DNA of 64,000 nt from Pogostemon cablin (GCA_023678885.1 CM043005.1:5384314-5448313), one strand, 5' to 3'; counted from the first letter of the stretch, positions 22,406-34,290 are shown. Translations and numbers: made by a program. The notes: generated by a model not told the origin, from the sequence alone.

Positions 22406-23392
22406 TTAACAACGAGGAATGTATGGTCGGTGTCCATTGTTGGAGTTTTTCGAACCTCCAGAAGAACGACCACCTCGCTGACCACCTGAAAATTTTCCAC
22501 GACTGAAATTACGACTATTAGTGAAAGGACGACCCGAGTATGGCTTAACTTGACCCCCAAAAAATGAGCTACTGCCCTGCAATGAACCGCGATTGGAAGG
22601 GCCACTGCGATCTGCTAAAAAAGTGGCATGAGGTGCCGAGCCCTCCATGGAACGGATCATAAGATCATACTGCTTCGCCTGACTCAACAGATCACGAAAG
22701 CATGGAATGGGAGTGAAAGCCATCCGTGTATCTGCAAAGTTAGCAAACTGCACCCCCAAGCCCCTCAAAAATAAATGACTCTTATCGGCTTCATCTACGA
22801 GACGATCAATAGCATGTAATTGATCACAGAGAGACTTAAACTTCTTGCCATATTCTTCAACGGAAGAGTCACCACGATGAAGTGACAGTAGCTCCTCGCG
22901 TAGTTGATGTTGACGAGAGGACGATGAGTAAACTGCCTCAAGAGTTGTCCAAGCGCCAAGAGAAGTTGATGAATCAATGACTTCAGAGACGGCATCCGGG
23001 GATAGTGATGTGTACATAACGCTGAAAAGTTTCATGTCCTTCAATTTCCAGGCCATATACGCTGGGTTAGGAGATTCAACGCCGGCGTCCGACGTCATAG
23101 TAGGAGATGGAACCACGGTTGATCTATCCAGAAAAATCATGAGATCGAAACATTCTGCCATGTGGATTATTTGGCGACGCCATGAGAGATAGTTGGTAGC
23201 GTCGAGTTTGATCGAGGTCATATTGATCATTGTGGTAATAGGGAGAGGATCAACAGGAGTTGAAGCCATGGTGTCGAGAGTAATAGACTGGAGGGTGTGA
23301 GAGATAGAGATAGGATCCGAGAGAGAAAGAAATAAAGAGAGGATCTGAGTGAGAAAGAAATGGCTGGTCAGATGAGCAGCTGAAGAAATCAC
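22406..23392 (-). pseudogene. Copia gag with damaged zinc knuckle
   Basis: A 328-codon frame with the copia gag (UBN2-like) core: LDATNYLSWRRQI near residue 64, then AWTTLEAVYSSSSRQHQLREEL and the SLFLRGLG-type region, followed by a Gly/Ser/Arg-rich RNA-binding tail. The CCHC knuckle expected next is broken. After the first Cys a TAA stops the frame, and downstream the second Cys is missing, so the CX2C spacing is lost although H and the last C remain. Start chosen as the first ATG after the primer site; an alternative Met lies about 40 codons in. Confidence 0.85.
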
Positions 23393-23404
23393 AGGATCGA
23401 GAAA

Positions 23405-23417
23405 AAGCTTGATACCA
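23405..23417 (-). other. Primer binding site (initiator tRNA-Met type)
   Basis: On the element strand TGGTATCAAGC begins immediately after the LTR end. TGGTATCA matches the 3' end of initiator tRNA-Met; the last bases differ from the usual GAGC. Confidence 0.8.
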
Positions 23418-23619
23418 TGTGAATAATATTTGGCCTATCACCCTTTATTGATGATGGAGACAAACAGCCGTATATATACAACAAACTCCACCAATTAGTG
23501 GACCAGTCAGTGGAGAAAATCAAGAAATCAGTGGAGAAAATCAAGAAAATATACAAAGTCAAAGATACGAAAATAAAGTGATTTCTAATGAATAAAATAT
23601 CCTCTAATTTGTCTTATTA
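23418..23619 (-). repeat. Copia 5' LTR (202 bp)
   Basis: Matches 18905-19106 with two substitutions seen. A TATATATAC stretch is shared by both LTRs. Confidence 0.9.
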
Positions 23620-23624
23620 CTTAT

Positions 23625-24384
23625 AGTATACATTCAGCTCTTACAGAGAAAAAGAAATGGGTGTTCTCCCCACAGTTTACGTAATTTCGATCCATCCTTA
23701 ATACATATGTTCGATTTGTTTGAGCGAACATTTGGTATATTAATATTAATTATGTTATACAAATTTAATTATATATATATATATAATTATAATAAGGGTG
23801 CATAAGTCTTATTACAATAAGATATTTTAATTTAAATTTTTAATGATATATGTTTAGTATTTTCGAGGGTTACATAGTCAATGCCCATGTCCATAATATG
23901 GACATGTTTAGTATTTTCGAGGGTTACATAGTCAATGCCCATGTCCATAATATGGACATCCATATACCATAAAAAAAATATAAGTTTACTAATTTATCAT
24001 TTATTAAAAAAACTTTAAACCTTAGAATATAAAGTCTAACCTTTAAAACTATAAACCCTAAATTATTATACCCTAAACACATGGCTAAATATTGCTTAAA
24101 TGAATTAATACACTTTTTATATGAAATTCAATATCGCTTAAATGGATTAATACACTATTTTTATGAAAATTCAATATCGCTTAAATAGATTAATACACCG
24201 TTCTGAAATTATGGATGTCTATGGACAAAATCTTTACCCTTAATAAAAATAAAAAATTTTGGATTTCGATTACATGGAATGTGGAACATGAATCAATCAA
24301 AATATATACGGGTTTCCATTTCCATAACTCCAGAAAGAATGACACCCTCTCATGATACCTCTGTTGCTGCTCCGCGTTTCAGAA
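23625..24384. other. Intergenic DNA with short tandem repeats
   Basis: AT-rich and without a gene. It holds a perfect 54-bp tandem duplication (23851-23958) and, at about 24088-24200, three diverged copies of a 42-44 bp unit around 'gcttaaat.gattaatacac'. Confidence 0.65.
23851..23958. repeat. Perfect 54-bp tandem duplication with palindrome
   Basis: Copy 1 is 23851-23904 and copy 2 is 23905-23958, identical by eye. Each ends in the inverted repeat ATGTCCAT-AAT-ATGGACAT. Confidence 0.9.
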
Positions 24385-25620
24385 GTGGCCGCCATTGAAA
24401 GAATGCCCGCAATACAAATACGGTATGATAAACGGCTGCCTGCACAAGTTTGATTGGGAAGACAGAGAATTCGGTGATAAGAAGTACTACTACTACGGAT
24501 CGGAAGACGATGACAAAGAAGAAGGAAAAAGGTCCGAATACGACCCCAATCTCCTGTAGAAATTCCTTCAAGTTCGGAATAGCAGGGTAAGTTTGATTCA
24601 TTCATTAACGATTAATTAAATTATATAATTCGTATTGCCTAATTTAATTGAAATTGAAATCGTGTTGTTAGGGTTACGATGTGGATTGCCGACCTCCCCC
24701 ATTTTTCTACAATCCTTTCTGCCTATATTCGTTGAATGTAAATCTGGAGAAGGAGAATAAGTTGCTGGACATAGCAATGAAGTTGGTGCTTGAAGATATG
24801 CGTTCAAAGGTATATATGTTTTCTTTCTCACTGAACTCATCCATCTGTTTTATTTTTTTCATTTATTATTTATTTTTGGGTCACAGACTGGACCCGTTCG
24901 GACACTAAATAATATCATCTCGGTCCTTTTTTACATTCACACTTTTTTTATCGGTTCCAAAATACTTTGTACATTCCAAAAATGGCAATAACTCATAATA
25001 TTAACACTTATAATTCACAAAAATGTCATTACATTTTTGCACTTATTTGATCAAATCATACATTTTATTTTATTAATTTATTATCTAACATATATCTTTT
25101 CTTTGTTACATAATCATTCCAAAATCTCATTTATCTTAAATTATACATATGTGTTTATGGTATGAATGGAGAACAAAATAGTGTAATATAAAAATATAAC
25201 TTAATTGTTAGCATAAAAATTTAGAAGTGTAAAACATATCATTTTTTTATGAATTCAAATTGAAATATTATAAAGTTTGTGTAGTAGCAACAGTTATTTC
25301 TTTATCAATTTAACATCAAATTGTTTTTAAGAATAATTATTAGAAGTTTACACAACTTAAAAACCAATAAAAGAAAGAAGAATCATTAAAATTTTATATA
25401 TGCACATATATATAGTAAGGGGAGTTTGTGAGGTTTGGGGGTGCTAGAGCCACCTCACCCATACACAAGGATACGCCCCTGCTTCACTGCCAAAGAAGCT
25501 GTTTTTGAGTCTCCATTGGAGACTTTCCTGGCAGCAGTGTATGCACCAAGTCCCTGTCCCGAGGACTATGAGCTTCTTGAGTGCTTTCCTAAGCCGGACT
25601 ACGATGCTCCTACAGAGTGA
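24385..25620 (+). pseudogene. Unrecognised small plant gene, copy 1 (three exons, inactivated)
   Basis: I do not recognise the family. Three exons can be read. Exon 1 is 24385-24596, with an acidic Tyr-rich stretch (KYYYYGSEDDD) and donor AGG|GTAAGT. Exon 2 is 24672-24809 (46 codons, GYDVDCRPPPFF start). Exon 3 ends at 25620 after about 61 codons rich in Pro and acidic residues (CFPKPDYDAPTE end). Compared with copy 2 on the other strand (31619-32032), the ATG is GTG, one base is gained near 24425-24435 and a Lys codon is TAG (24557-24559). Exons 2 and 3 stay open, so loss may be recent. Intron 2 is about 620 bp. Exon 3 borders are approximate. Confidence 0.6.
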
Positions 25621-26089
25621 TTGATGCCATATTTTGCTCACTCTACTTTCTTACCTTCCAATCCAAGTAATCATCTATGTTTCTTAAACCACACATTCCT
25701 ATTTTGATTTTCATTACGTAGTAGTATCTGTATATATTTCTAGAAACTTAATTGTAGTACTAGATTCACTTTGGATCTTATTGGCCTATATGGAGCACTT
25801 TTTTTTAATGTGTTTTCTAGTGTTATAATTTATACTATTTTCTAGGTATTAGTTTGTCTAAAAAATCAACTACTGACTCTCACTTCACATTTTTGGTTTT
25901 TTCAGTTTCTGAGTTCATGTGCTTTTTAGTCTCTTCTTTTCTTGCTTAGTGATGCTAGTAAAAGAATCTAGTTGAGTCGAGTTGAATTGATTTGAGTTTT
26001 TATAAGCTTTAACCGTGTTGAACAAGAATTCAACTCCCGTGTTGTCATAGGTTGTCTTTTACGTTATTATGTTACCACTTTACTTGAAT
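25621..26089. other. Probable 3' flank of the pseudogene, no other feature
   Basis: AT-rich; no second gene or clear repeat seen. Confidence 0.5.
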
Positions 26090-26390
26090 GTAGTAGCCAT
26101 GTCTTCAGTGCCTCTGGGGTTAGGGATGGAGTTAGATGATCTCTTATTACTATTGAGGACACAGTTGAAGTCCCACATGATCAACCATGGACTATTGATA
26201 CTTGGATATAGGCATTGTAGATCTTCCCACAACTTTGTTCTATGAGTCGGTTCGGTTGGTTAAAAGCATAGATCAATGTGATAAGAAATCTGTTTTGAGT
26301 GATAAGGCAAGTAGAGGTGCCCATTAATGACTGTTCCCAATAATGAAATTGATTGATCTCCACACTGTTTGGATCCAAGCCAGCACTACT
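26090..26390 (-). pseudogene. LINE endonuclease-domain remnant
   Basis: Read on the minus strand across two frames. One frame gives WDPNSVEI-like text (LDPNSVEINQFHYWEQSL, then LITLIYAFNQPNR). The shifted frame gives SPWLIMWDFNCVLN, matching the IYG.N...R..LW and PW..GDFN blocks of plant LINE apurinic endonucleases. Short and frameshifted; no reverse transcriptase follows. Confidence 0.5.
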
Positions 26391-26800
26391 CTGCCTCCCT
26401 TGATCATATCAATATTGTATGTAAACATCCAGCAACTGAAGACATTAGAGATGATTCTATTACCGACCATACGATATTGGTCCGTTTAATTAACAAGTTG
26501 TGTTTTTGTGATGGTTCTTGATCTAAGTTATTAGTAGTTTTTTTTACATTTTAACCATATTAGACATTGGAGAGCGTGAATGTAGTTGCCTGGATCAGGC
26601 CTTGGGATGTGTTCGGTTACACTGATAGGCTGTATGGACTATATGCTTTGCAAAACGGGTAGGCTTGATGGAGACAATTTCAGGATGTGGTATGGCTGAG
26701 ATGTTCATTTGGGTAGACTTTGTGGAAATGAAAAGAATAATATTACCTCCTTTATGGATAGACGTGAATCATGTCTACTGTACCACGTTAATGTCTTTTA
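26391..26800. other. Intergenic DNA
   Basis: No feature that I can support. Confidence 0.5.
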
Positions 26801-26970
26801 GGGTATCTTAGCACATTTAGGTAATACATAAAAGTGTAAAGTAATGTAATGTGTATTGTGAGGAAGTGATAATTTTAAAATTAAAGCAACTATTGAGGTT
26901 ATTGGATAAAATATTATCCCTTTTTGGAAGTGTGAAGGTATTGTAGAACAAACAAAATTCTCCGAAATGG
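26800..26970. repeat. Dispersed AT-rich repeat, copy 1
   Basis: Shares order and wording with about 32270-32460: 'gtaaagtaatg', 'aattttaaaattaa.g.aac', 'gaggttattggataaa', 'tttttgga.gtgaaggtattgta'. Probably a MITE family; ends not resolved. Confidence 0.45.
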
Positions 26971-27212
26971 TATTGTGGTATTGTGCGAGTGTTTGATGAA
27001 CCATATGTTAATAGGGTAGATGTGGTGGGAAGCGCGACTGTTTTAATTAATATTCAACAGGATTCAGTGTGCTGTCATATGTTATTATGAGATTCATTCA
27101 TGCAAAATTTGAAATTATGTGTAGTGATAATTTCAGTTTTATTTGTGTTTTGGTATAATACTCCATTTTATATGAAAATTTATATGTAGGGGGTGGGGGG
27201 TGGGGTTGTGAT

Positions 27213-27889
27213 TAGGGTTGTAAACGAATCAAATAATTTGAATTCGATTCGGTATTCGAATCCGAATGTCAATATTCGAATTCGAAAAATTCGAATTCGA
27301 ATACGAATTCAAATAATTATTTAAGTTCGAACAATATTCGAATCGAATATGATTCGTAAGATATCCGATTCTAATATTCGCGAATATATTTGAATAATAA
27401 TATATAATATATATTAATTATATATTTAATATTAAATAATTATATATTTTTATATATTAAATATAATATTTTGTTTTATAAATGTAAATAAATATGTATA
27501 TTATCTAATTTATTACTATCTTAAAATAAAAAGGAAAAGATATATTTTAATTTTTTATATATAATGTAAATTATTTAATTATAATTTTTAATAATTTAAT
27601 TGTTGATGTATTTAGTGAGTATTTCTTCTTAAATTTATTAATAGTACAGGAAAAAAATTATTATTTAAATAATGAATTTATAATTTCAAATCGAATTCGA
27701 ATTAAAATATTCAATTTTGAATGTTCAAATTCGAATACTCGAATATATTCGAATAGTTCATTTATTATCTTCGAATACGAATCCGATTTCGAATTCGATT
27801 AATAATCGAATTCGAATACGAATATTCAAATATTTAATCAAATGTCATTCAAATACCTTAGTATTTGATTCGATTTGTTTACAACCCTA
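27213..27889. mobile_element. hAT-type MITE rich in TTCGAAT motifs (677 bp)
   Basis: Terminal inverted repeats TAGGGTTGTAAAC. Perfect 8-bp target duplication GTTGTGAT at 27205-27212 and 27890-27897, the hAT signature. The outer 150 bp on both sides consist of repeated ATTCGAATTCG-like words that can fold on each other; the centre is almost pure AT. No coding. Confidence 0.85.
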
Positions 27890-27975
27890 GTTGTGATTGA
27901 TGATACATGTAAAAAATAGAAAAGTAATGGTTTAAAAGGTGCAAAAGAGGGAGTATATTATTTAATGAGTTGATA

Positions 27976-28313
27976 TTAGGTGCACCAGGGTGTAGGGGTG
28001 CACCAAGTGTATAATTTTTTATTCTATTTTGTATACATGTTATTCTATTTTGTATACGTGTTTCTTAATAATTGTATATTTTTTCACACTAAGTTTTTCA
28101 TTAAAAAAAACTAGCATTTATATGTGTATTAACTTTTTATTCAATAGTGTATACATATTTTTTAGTAATTGTATATTTTTTACCATTAATTTTTCATTAA
28201 TTAAAAAAACTAAGAATTAAATTGTATACATTTTTATTCATAATTATATATTTTTTGTTTATATTTGTATAATATTTTAAAGTTGATGCACCCTATCTTA
28301 GGGTGCACCCAAG
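27976..28313. mobile_element. MITE with GGTGCACC termini
   Basis: Both ends carry paired GGTGCACC blocks in inverted orientation (left at about 27978-28005, right at about 28286-28310). The AT-rich centre is repetitive ('tattcatttttattca', 'tgtatattttt'). Target duplication not identified. Confidence 0.55.
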
Positions 28314-28719
28314 TATACATTCAAAAGGAAAGAAGGTTTAAGAAACAATTTAAAATTTAAACATTATGTTCGTTTAAAAGTAATGAAGTTTGAACTAAAC
28401 GTGGCTTTAATGTTTGGGCCAACTTTCCAAAAGAATTATTCTAAAAAGATTAATTGAGAATAAAACCTTTCATGATATAGGATTTTACTGATCTTGATAT
28501 TTGTGTGAATTGCATTAATGAAAAGCAAATAAAACACACAAAGAATAGAATCACGATAACTACACAACTTCTTATAATATTTTACACCGCTAAATGTGAA
28601 TCTTATGATAATACCCTTCTTAAAGGAATAATGATATTTCATCATTTTTTTAATTTTAATTTTAAATTTTCACATTATGGTTATATTTATCTTTGCAAGA
28701 AAATTCTCATTCTATAAAT
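28314..28719. other. AT-rich intergenic DNA
   Basis: No supportable feature. Confidence 0.45.
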
Positions 28720-31137
28720 GCTCGAGAAGCATTTATTAATGATGTTGAGAAAATTAGATAGAAAAGTGAATTTTTCAAAGATGTGAAGAAGTGATGAATT
28801 CTATGGAAAGTATGATGAAATGTCATGCTCAATCACTAAATTACAAGAAAAGCTGACATTTATACTTAATATTGCACACCACAATAAATTATTTTTGCAG
28901 AATGATATAATCGTACTTTATTGAATATGGTTAGAAGCATGTTGAATGATTAATCTATACCTATATCATGTGGATATATGCACTTAAAACTGCCACTTAC
29001 TTGATGATCGAGTTTGTAGTAAAGAAGTTTTCAAAACACCTTATGAACTGTGAATTGGTAGAAAACTCGATTTTAGGCAGTTGCATATTTTAAATTTACC
29101 CGGGAAGGACTATGTTTTACAACCATATAAAAAGAAATTGGATATAAGAAACTTATGTTATTTCTTTATAAATTACCCAAGTCTAAAGGGTGTGGATTTT
29201 ATAGTTTTAACCATAGTACGAAAATTTTAAAACTGAAATGTCAAATTCATTATTAATTGTAAAATCAGTGGGAGTATGAAACCATGAAATATGGTTATTG
29301 AAGAAATTTGGTGGAGAATTTAAAAATATATTTATCTAAAACTTCTTCTAAAATTGTTATATAGTTGTCGAATAGTCAAACAACTTTCAAGGACAACATA
29401 TAAATTATTCTACTCTCTTAATGAATCTGATTTTACTAAATCAATGGTCAATGAGCTTTCATTAGATGTATCACGTCAAATAGCATTAAGAATATCTTAA
29501 GGACAACATATCTGCTATTTCTAACGATTGCATATGTGGTATAATAAAATGAGCTAAAATTGACATTATAAAATTCTAGTTTTGGAATAAGTCATGAAAA
29601 ATATTATTCTATTAAATGAGTAAATGCTATGAAAGACGAGTTGAAATCAATGACTCATAATGAAGTTTATATCCTATAAGAATTGTCAAAAAGGTATAAA
29701 AGAATTGGATACATATGTATCTTTATGATCAAGAGTGAACATACGGCAATATCAAAAGATATAAAATTAGAGTTGTTGCTAAAGATTTACTAAAAAATAT
29801 GGCATAATTGTAAAGAGATACAACGAGTTATTTCTATACAGGACTCCATTAGAATTATTATGGCTTTGTAACTCATTATGACTTAGAGTTGCACCAAATA
29901 AATGTTATGCCTGCTTTTTTAATGGTGATTTGGTATAAGAATTTAAATGGATCAACTCAAAAGTTTCTCCATTGAAGGAAAATATCACATGGCGAGTAAA
30001 CTTAAAGAATCAACATACGAACTTAAGCATGCTTTCCTTTCATGATATCTTTCGGATTTAAAGAAAATATCGTAAATCGGTGTACATATCTGAAAGTCAG
30101 TGGGATCACATTAATTCTATATGTTGTTGATAAACTTGCTTGCAACTGATGATCTTGGTTTATTATGTGAAACCAATAAATTATTTCCCTTAAAGAACTT
30201 TGGAATGAAATATATGAGGAGAGAACTTATGCGGTTGAGATAGAACTATTTCGATACATATCACAATAACGTTAAAGATATCTCCGTAAGTATATATTAT
30301 TAAAGTTCAATAGAGATTATGGATGGAAAGGTGTTTGTAAAGCACGTTCCAATCCGGAAGGGAGATTATAAGTTCAACTTTATGTAATGTCCAAGAATGA
30401 ATTGGAACGTACTATAATATTCCTTATGCATATGTTATTGGTAGCTTAAGATACACCAAATTGTACAAGGACCAAATTTTGTTAGAATGCTTGGTCATTA
30501 TTGAAGTGTTTCATAAATGGATCACTAAAATGTTGCATAAGAAAATATTAGAGTATATTTGTATGAACTAAAGCACTCATACTTACTCATTGAAGTTCTA
30601 ATTACTTAGATATAATTAAATATAGATTCAGATTAAGATAATTATTATTTGATACAAGAAAGTTCACTTCGACTTATGATTTCGGATCCGTTACGCAAAT
30701 GATCTTCTATAAAGGCATTCATTGAACGTTACATGAATATGAGATTATTGAAAGGTTGTAACAAATTTATGATGAACAATTGATATTAAGAGCTCATTAT
30801 GTTTTGTTTCTAATTAATATATATATTGTTTTGTTATTTTAGTATATATAAATGCTGACATTAATTAAACAAGATTTTATCTTGAATTGAGATACTTATG
30901 TGGACCATTATTGATTCTTAGATTGATGAGTCACGTTGAGTAGAAAGCTAATATCATAGTACATGGAAGGAACTATATCGAGTAAATGATATATGACCGA
31001 CATGACTTGTATTAGTCTATACTTAATATTGACATTATGAGTTGACCAATTACTTAATCTTATATCGCGCACATTATACAAATTATTTAAATCCTTACAT
31101 TTAATGTTTAATTCTATCACTCGGCCAAGTGGGAGAA
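28720..31137 (+). pseudogene. Ancient Ty1/copia pol remnant, 5'-truncated
   Basis: Plus-strand, heavily decayed. Around 28900-29280 the text follows copia integrase C-terminus (VFKTPYEL.IGRK, RQLHILNLPGKDYVLQPYKKKLD, YFFINYP). At 29630-29720 comes the start of reverse transcriptase (AMKDELKSMTHNEVY). At 29850-30000 is the following block (RIIMAL). At 30120-30160 are traces near a ATDDLGLL stretch. Stops and shifts are too many to count by eye. No gag or protease seen. It ends at AAGTGGGAGAATG, a typical copia polypurine tract abutting the LTR. Confidence 0.7.
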
Positions 31138-31540
31138 TGTAAGATTATTATGGCCTAGTGCCATTAATAATTAAATAAATAGAATATTTATTATAATCAA
31201 ATATCTTAAATAAATATATGATTTAAATAAATAATATATATGAGATAAATAAGGTCATATATTTATGGATAACAATCACATTGATAGAATGTGATTTGAT
31301 AAAGATTTAATATCACATCTGGTCCTCTCTCCACCTATAAAGAGATACAATTTTATGAATTCTCTATCAATTAAGTCTTACCTACTGTGCCATAAAGAAA
31401 GGGGTGAGGAGAGAAAAATCAGTTCCCAGTGTAATTCATAGGAACGTATCATAGGAGGACCACCATTAATGGCGTCTCAAGGTAGTCTTCTGATCGTGTT
31501 GATGGGGTGTGAAAATCATGAAGATCTAAGATCCATGTCA
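31138..31540 (+). repeat. 3' LTR of the ancient copia element
   Basis: Begins TGTAAGATTATTATGG right after the polypurine tract. It contains a TATA-like 'cctataaagag' (about 31337-31347). The right end is placed at a CA near 31540 by composition only. No 5' LTR copy was found to the left. Confidence 0.55.
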
Positions 31541-31618
31541 ATTAATAAATTAATTGCTTATGTTGAATTCATGTTTACAGAAATTAAAAAGAATAAGAAA
31601 GAGAATATATATATACAC

Positions 31619-32032
31619 CTTTAGACGGATATGTTGAAGCACCACGTCCACTGCTATATTCAGCATCTCACGCACGGACTTACCCTCCTCGATAGATGAG
31701 GGCAAGAGGAAAGGAGAGTCGAAGAATGCAGGAGGGCTGCACTCCACATCGTAACCCTAATTTTACATCATCATTTCCATTAAATTAGACAATAATTCAA
31801 AATAGGAATGAGTTAATGAATGAATGAAACTCACCCTGCTATCCCGCACTTGTTGAAGGAATTTCTTCAGGGCATTGGGGTTGTACTCGTGTCTAGTATC
31901 GTTATCCTCATCCGATGAGTAGTAGTAGTATTTCTCATCATCATCAAATTCTTTGTCTTCCCAATCAAACTTGTCCAGGTAGCCGTTTTTATACCGTATT
32001 TGTACTGCGGGCATTCTTCTAACGGTGGCCAT
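31619..32032 (-). CDS. Unrecognised small plant gene, copy 2 (exons 1-2, exon 3 missing)
   Basis: Exon 1 is 32032-31835 (66 codons from ATG), with MPAVQIRYKNGYLDKFDW, then a Tyr run and an acidic stretch (YYYYSSDEDND), donor AGG|GTGAGT. Exon 2 is 31756-31619 (46 codons) starting GYDVECSPPAFF, donor AAG|GTGTAT. Exon 2 has exactly the same length and phase as in copy 1. The third exon seen in copy 1 is not found; instead the LTR of the ancient copia element lies about 80 bp downstream. The gene may end in the intron or use sequence I cannot see. It faces copy 1 across the repeat-filled 25.6-31.6 kb stretch. Function unknown. Confidence 0.55.
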
Positions 32033-32219
32033 TTCTTCTCCATTGAGAAATGCGGACGAAGAGAGGTATGGGGTTTGTTACGTTTAACCGGAGTTACTAA
32101 AAAGTAAATCTAATTATAATTCTAATGGGCTTCGAATTAAATGGATTAAATTTAAGGATGCCCGATAAAAAATATTAATCGTCCGTTCCATAAAAAGCTT
32201 CACCTTTACTGTTTTACGT

Positions 32220-32470
32220 TGTTTAAGATAAGTTGTTCTTTTTGACTAAATTTGTTGATTTTAGAGAGTATTGTAGTATTTTTATCCAATAAAAAAGTAT
32301 AAAGTAATGATATGTGTGTGAAAAAATAGTGGCAAATTTAAAATTAATGTAACTTTTGGGGTAGTTAGATAAAGTTATATATATATTTTTTTTGGATGTG
32401 AAGGGTTTTGTGGGACAAATAAATAAGGGAAGTATGAAGGGTATTGTAGGACAGGAGAGTAAAAAAGATA
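32220..32470. repeat. Dispersed AT-rich repeat, copy 2
   Basis: Same family as 26800-26970: 'aaagtaatg', 'aaatttaaaattaatgtaac', 'ttggatgtgaagggt', 'gggtattgtagga'. Lies close upstream of the unrecognised gene. Confidence 0.45.
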
Positions 32471-32700
32471 AATTCAAAATTAATTCATATTCTCTCTATT
32501 TCATTTTAGATGACACACTTTTCCAGTTCTCTACAAAAGTTTGTACATTCCTAAAAAAGTAAAAGTCAAATACAATTATCCTTCCTCATACACTTTATTT
32601 ATAAAAAAAATCACTTCTACCTAATACACCTAACATACTTTATTATTTATTTTTCACAAAAAATATTATAATACACAAAATTATTACTTCTTTTAATATA

Positions 32701-32925
32701 CTCCCTCCGTCCCGTCCAAAAGGTTATTTTTGCTTTTTGCACGTGGATTAAGGAGTATTACTTAATGTGTAGTGAGTAGTTGTATTAGTGAGAGTGAGGG
32801 TCCTATATATTTTAATTGTATTAGTGGATGTGTGTGGATCCCATGTGTGTAAAAAGGGAAAGATGACTCTTTGGGTGGGAAGTCCAAAATAGTAAAAATT
32901 AACTCTTTGAGTGGGACGGATGGAG
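32701..32925. mobile_element. Stowaway-like MITE (CTCCCTCCGTCCC ends)
   Basis: Left CTCCCTCCGTCCC and right GGGACGGATGGAG, with TA on both sides; 225 bp, non-coding. Inside are the family-wide 'gtattagtg' and 'atcccatgtgtgt' words. Confidence 0.8.
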
Positions 32926-33093
32926 TACATGCCAAAAGAGAGGTGCAAATATTTATTGGACTCAGGGAGTACATTGTTTAAAGTTTGAGAGAATTAAAAT
33001 TAAGCAAAATTTTATGTAAGACCATCTCACAAATTTCATTGCGTGAAACTGATCTCTGTTAATTCAATTTAACTGGTTTTGAGAGTTTATATA

Positions 33094-33365
33094 CTCTCTC
33101 CGTCCCAAAAATATTAACATATTTTTATTTTTGGGTTGTCCCATAGAAATTGATATATTTTCTTTTTAAGGATATGAGATCCACATAAAAATAATTTATT
33201 TATTTACATGGGCCCACACACACACATCAGACTCACCACTAATACAATTATCCACTACACATTAAATATTATTTCTCCTACTTCTCTTTACATTAAATTA
33301 TTATACAGTACTTCTTAATCTCCGTGCCCAAAAAAATGTGTCAATTATTATGGGACGAATGGAGA
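33094..33365. mobile_element. Stowaway-like MITE
   Basis: Left ctctctccgtccc, right gggacgaatggaga, with family-typical 'gggcccacacacac' and 'cactaatacaatta' inside. Slightly diverged ends. Confidence 0.7.
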
Positions 33366-33743
33366 ATATTTGAAGTCAAAAGTCATTAAAATAGTTTGCT
33401 GTTTCATTGGCAAAGCATGTCTTTTCTCAAAGAAATTGAAACGACACATCATTGACCAGACAGAGTGACTTGATTTGAAAAACGAATTTAAGATTGAGTA
33501 TTTATTTGTTCGGCGAAAAAGTTGAAACTTTTAATATAATTTTTTACCTATAAAAATTTATAAAATATGTTATATACTCGCTCCATTCATCTTTAATCTA
33601 TCCATTTTATTATTTTGGGTTATCCACTTTTAATCTATCTATTTTTCTTTTTAGACTATGGGACCCACACCTTCCACTAATACAAATAAAATATGGAATT
33701 GCACTCTCTACTAATACAACTACATACTACACATAAAATAATA

Positions 33744-33982
33744 CTTCCTCCGTCCGCTGCAAAGGTAACCGTTTCACTATTCTTGGCGTCCGTTTCAAAG
33801 GTATCAATTTCCTCTATATAGTAAGAAAGTACACAATATGACCCAACACTTTACTCTAATACAACTACCCACTTTACTTATAATAATAATCCTCCTTAAT
33901 CCATGTGCAAAAAATAAATAAAGACCTTAGAATTGTCCACGTGCAAACAGCAAACGAATACCTTTGCACTGGACGGAGGTAG
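33744..33982. mobile_element. Nested Stowaway-like MITE 1
   Basis: TA-cttcctccgtccg ... ggacggaggtag-TA; 239 bp, non-coding. Confidence 0.75.
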
Positions 33983-34026
33983 TAATACTATTTAATCCAC
34001 GTGCAAATACTACACATAAAATAATA

Positions 34027-34290
34027 CTCCCTCCGTCCCATAAAAGTTGTAACATTTTCCTTTGTGGGTTGTCCCACAGAAGTTGTCACATTCCTTTTAA
34101 AGCATATGGGACCCACACAAAAAATATTAACATATTCACATGGACCCACACACACTCCACACACACCACTAATACACTTACCCACTACACATTAAATATT
34201 ATTTCTCTCACTTCACTTTACATTAAAATATTATACTCCTTAACTTCCGTGCCCAACAAAAATGTAACACCTTTAATGGGACGGAGGGAG
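34027..34290. mobile_element. Nested Stowaway-like MITE 2
   Basis: TA-ctccctccgtccc ... gggacggagggag-TA with perfect 13-bp terminal inverted repeats; 264 bp. The best-preserved copy in the window, so probably the youngest of the cluster. Confidence 0.85.

Larger units (their letters stand above)
18905..23619 (-). mobile_element. Ty1/copia retrotransposon, complete but defective
   Basis: Minus-strand element of 4715 bp with two 202-bp LTRs flanked by a perfect 5-bp target duplication CTTAT (18900-18904 and 23620-23624). The order gag, protease, integrase, reverse transcriptase, RNase H is that of Ty1/copia. The LTRs differ at two places by eye, so it is fairly young. In-frame stops at 22406 and 22001 and a frameshift near 20738-20760 break the single polyprotein. 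Confidence 0.93.
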
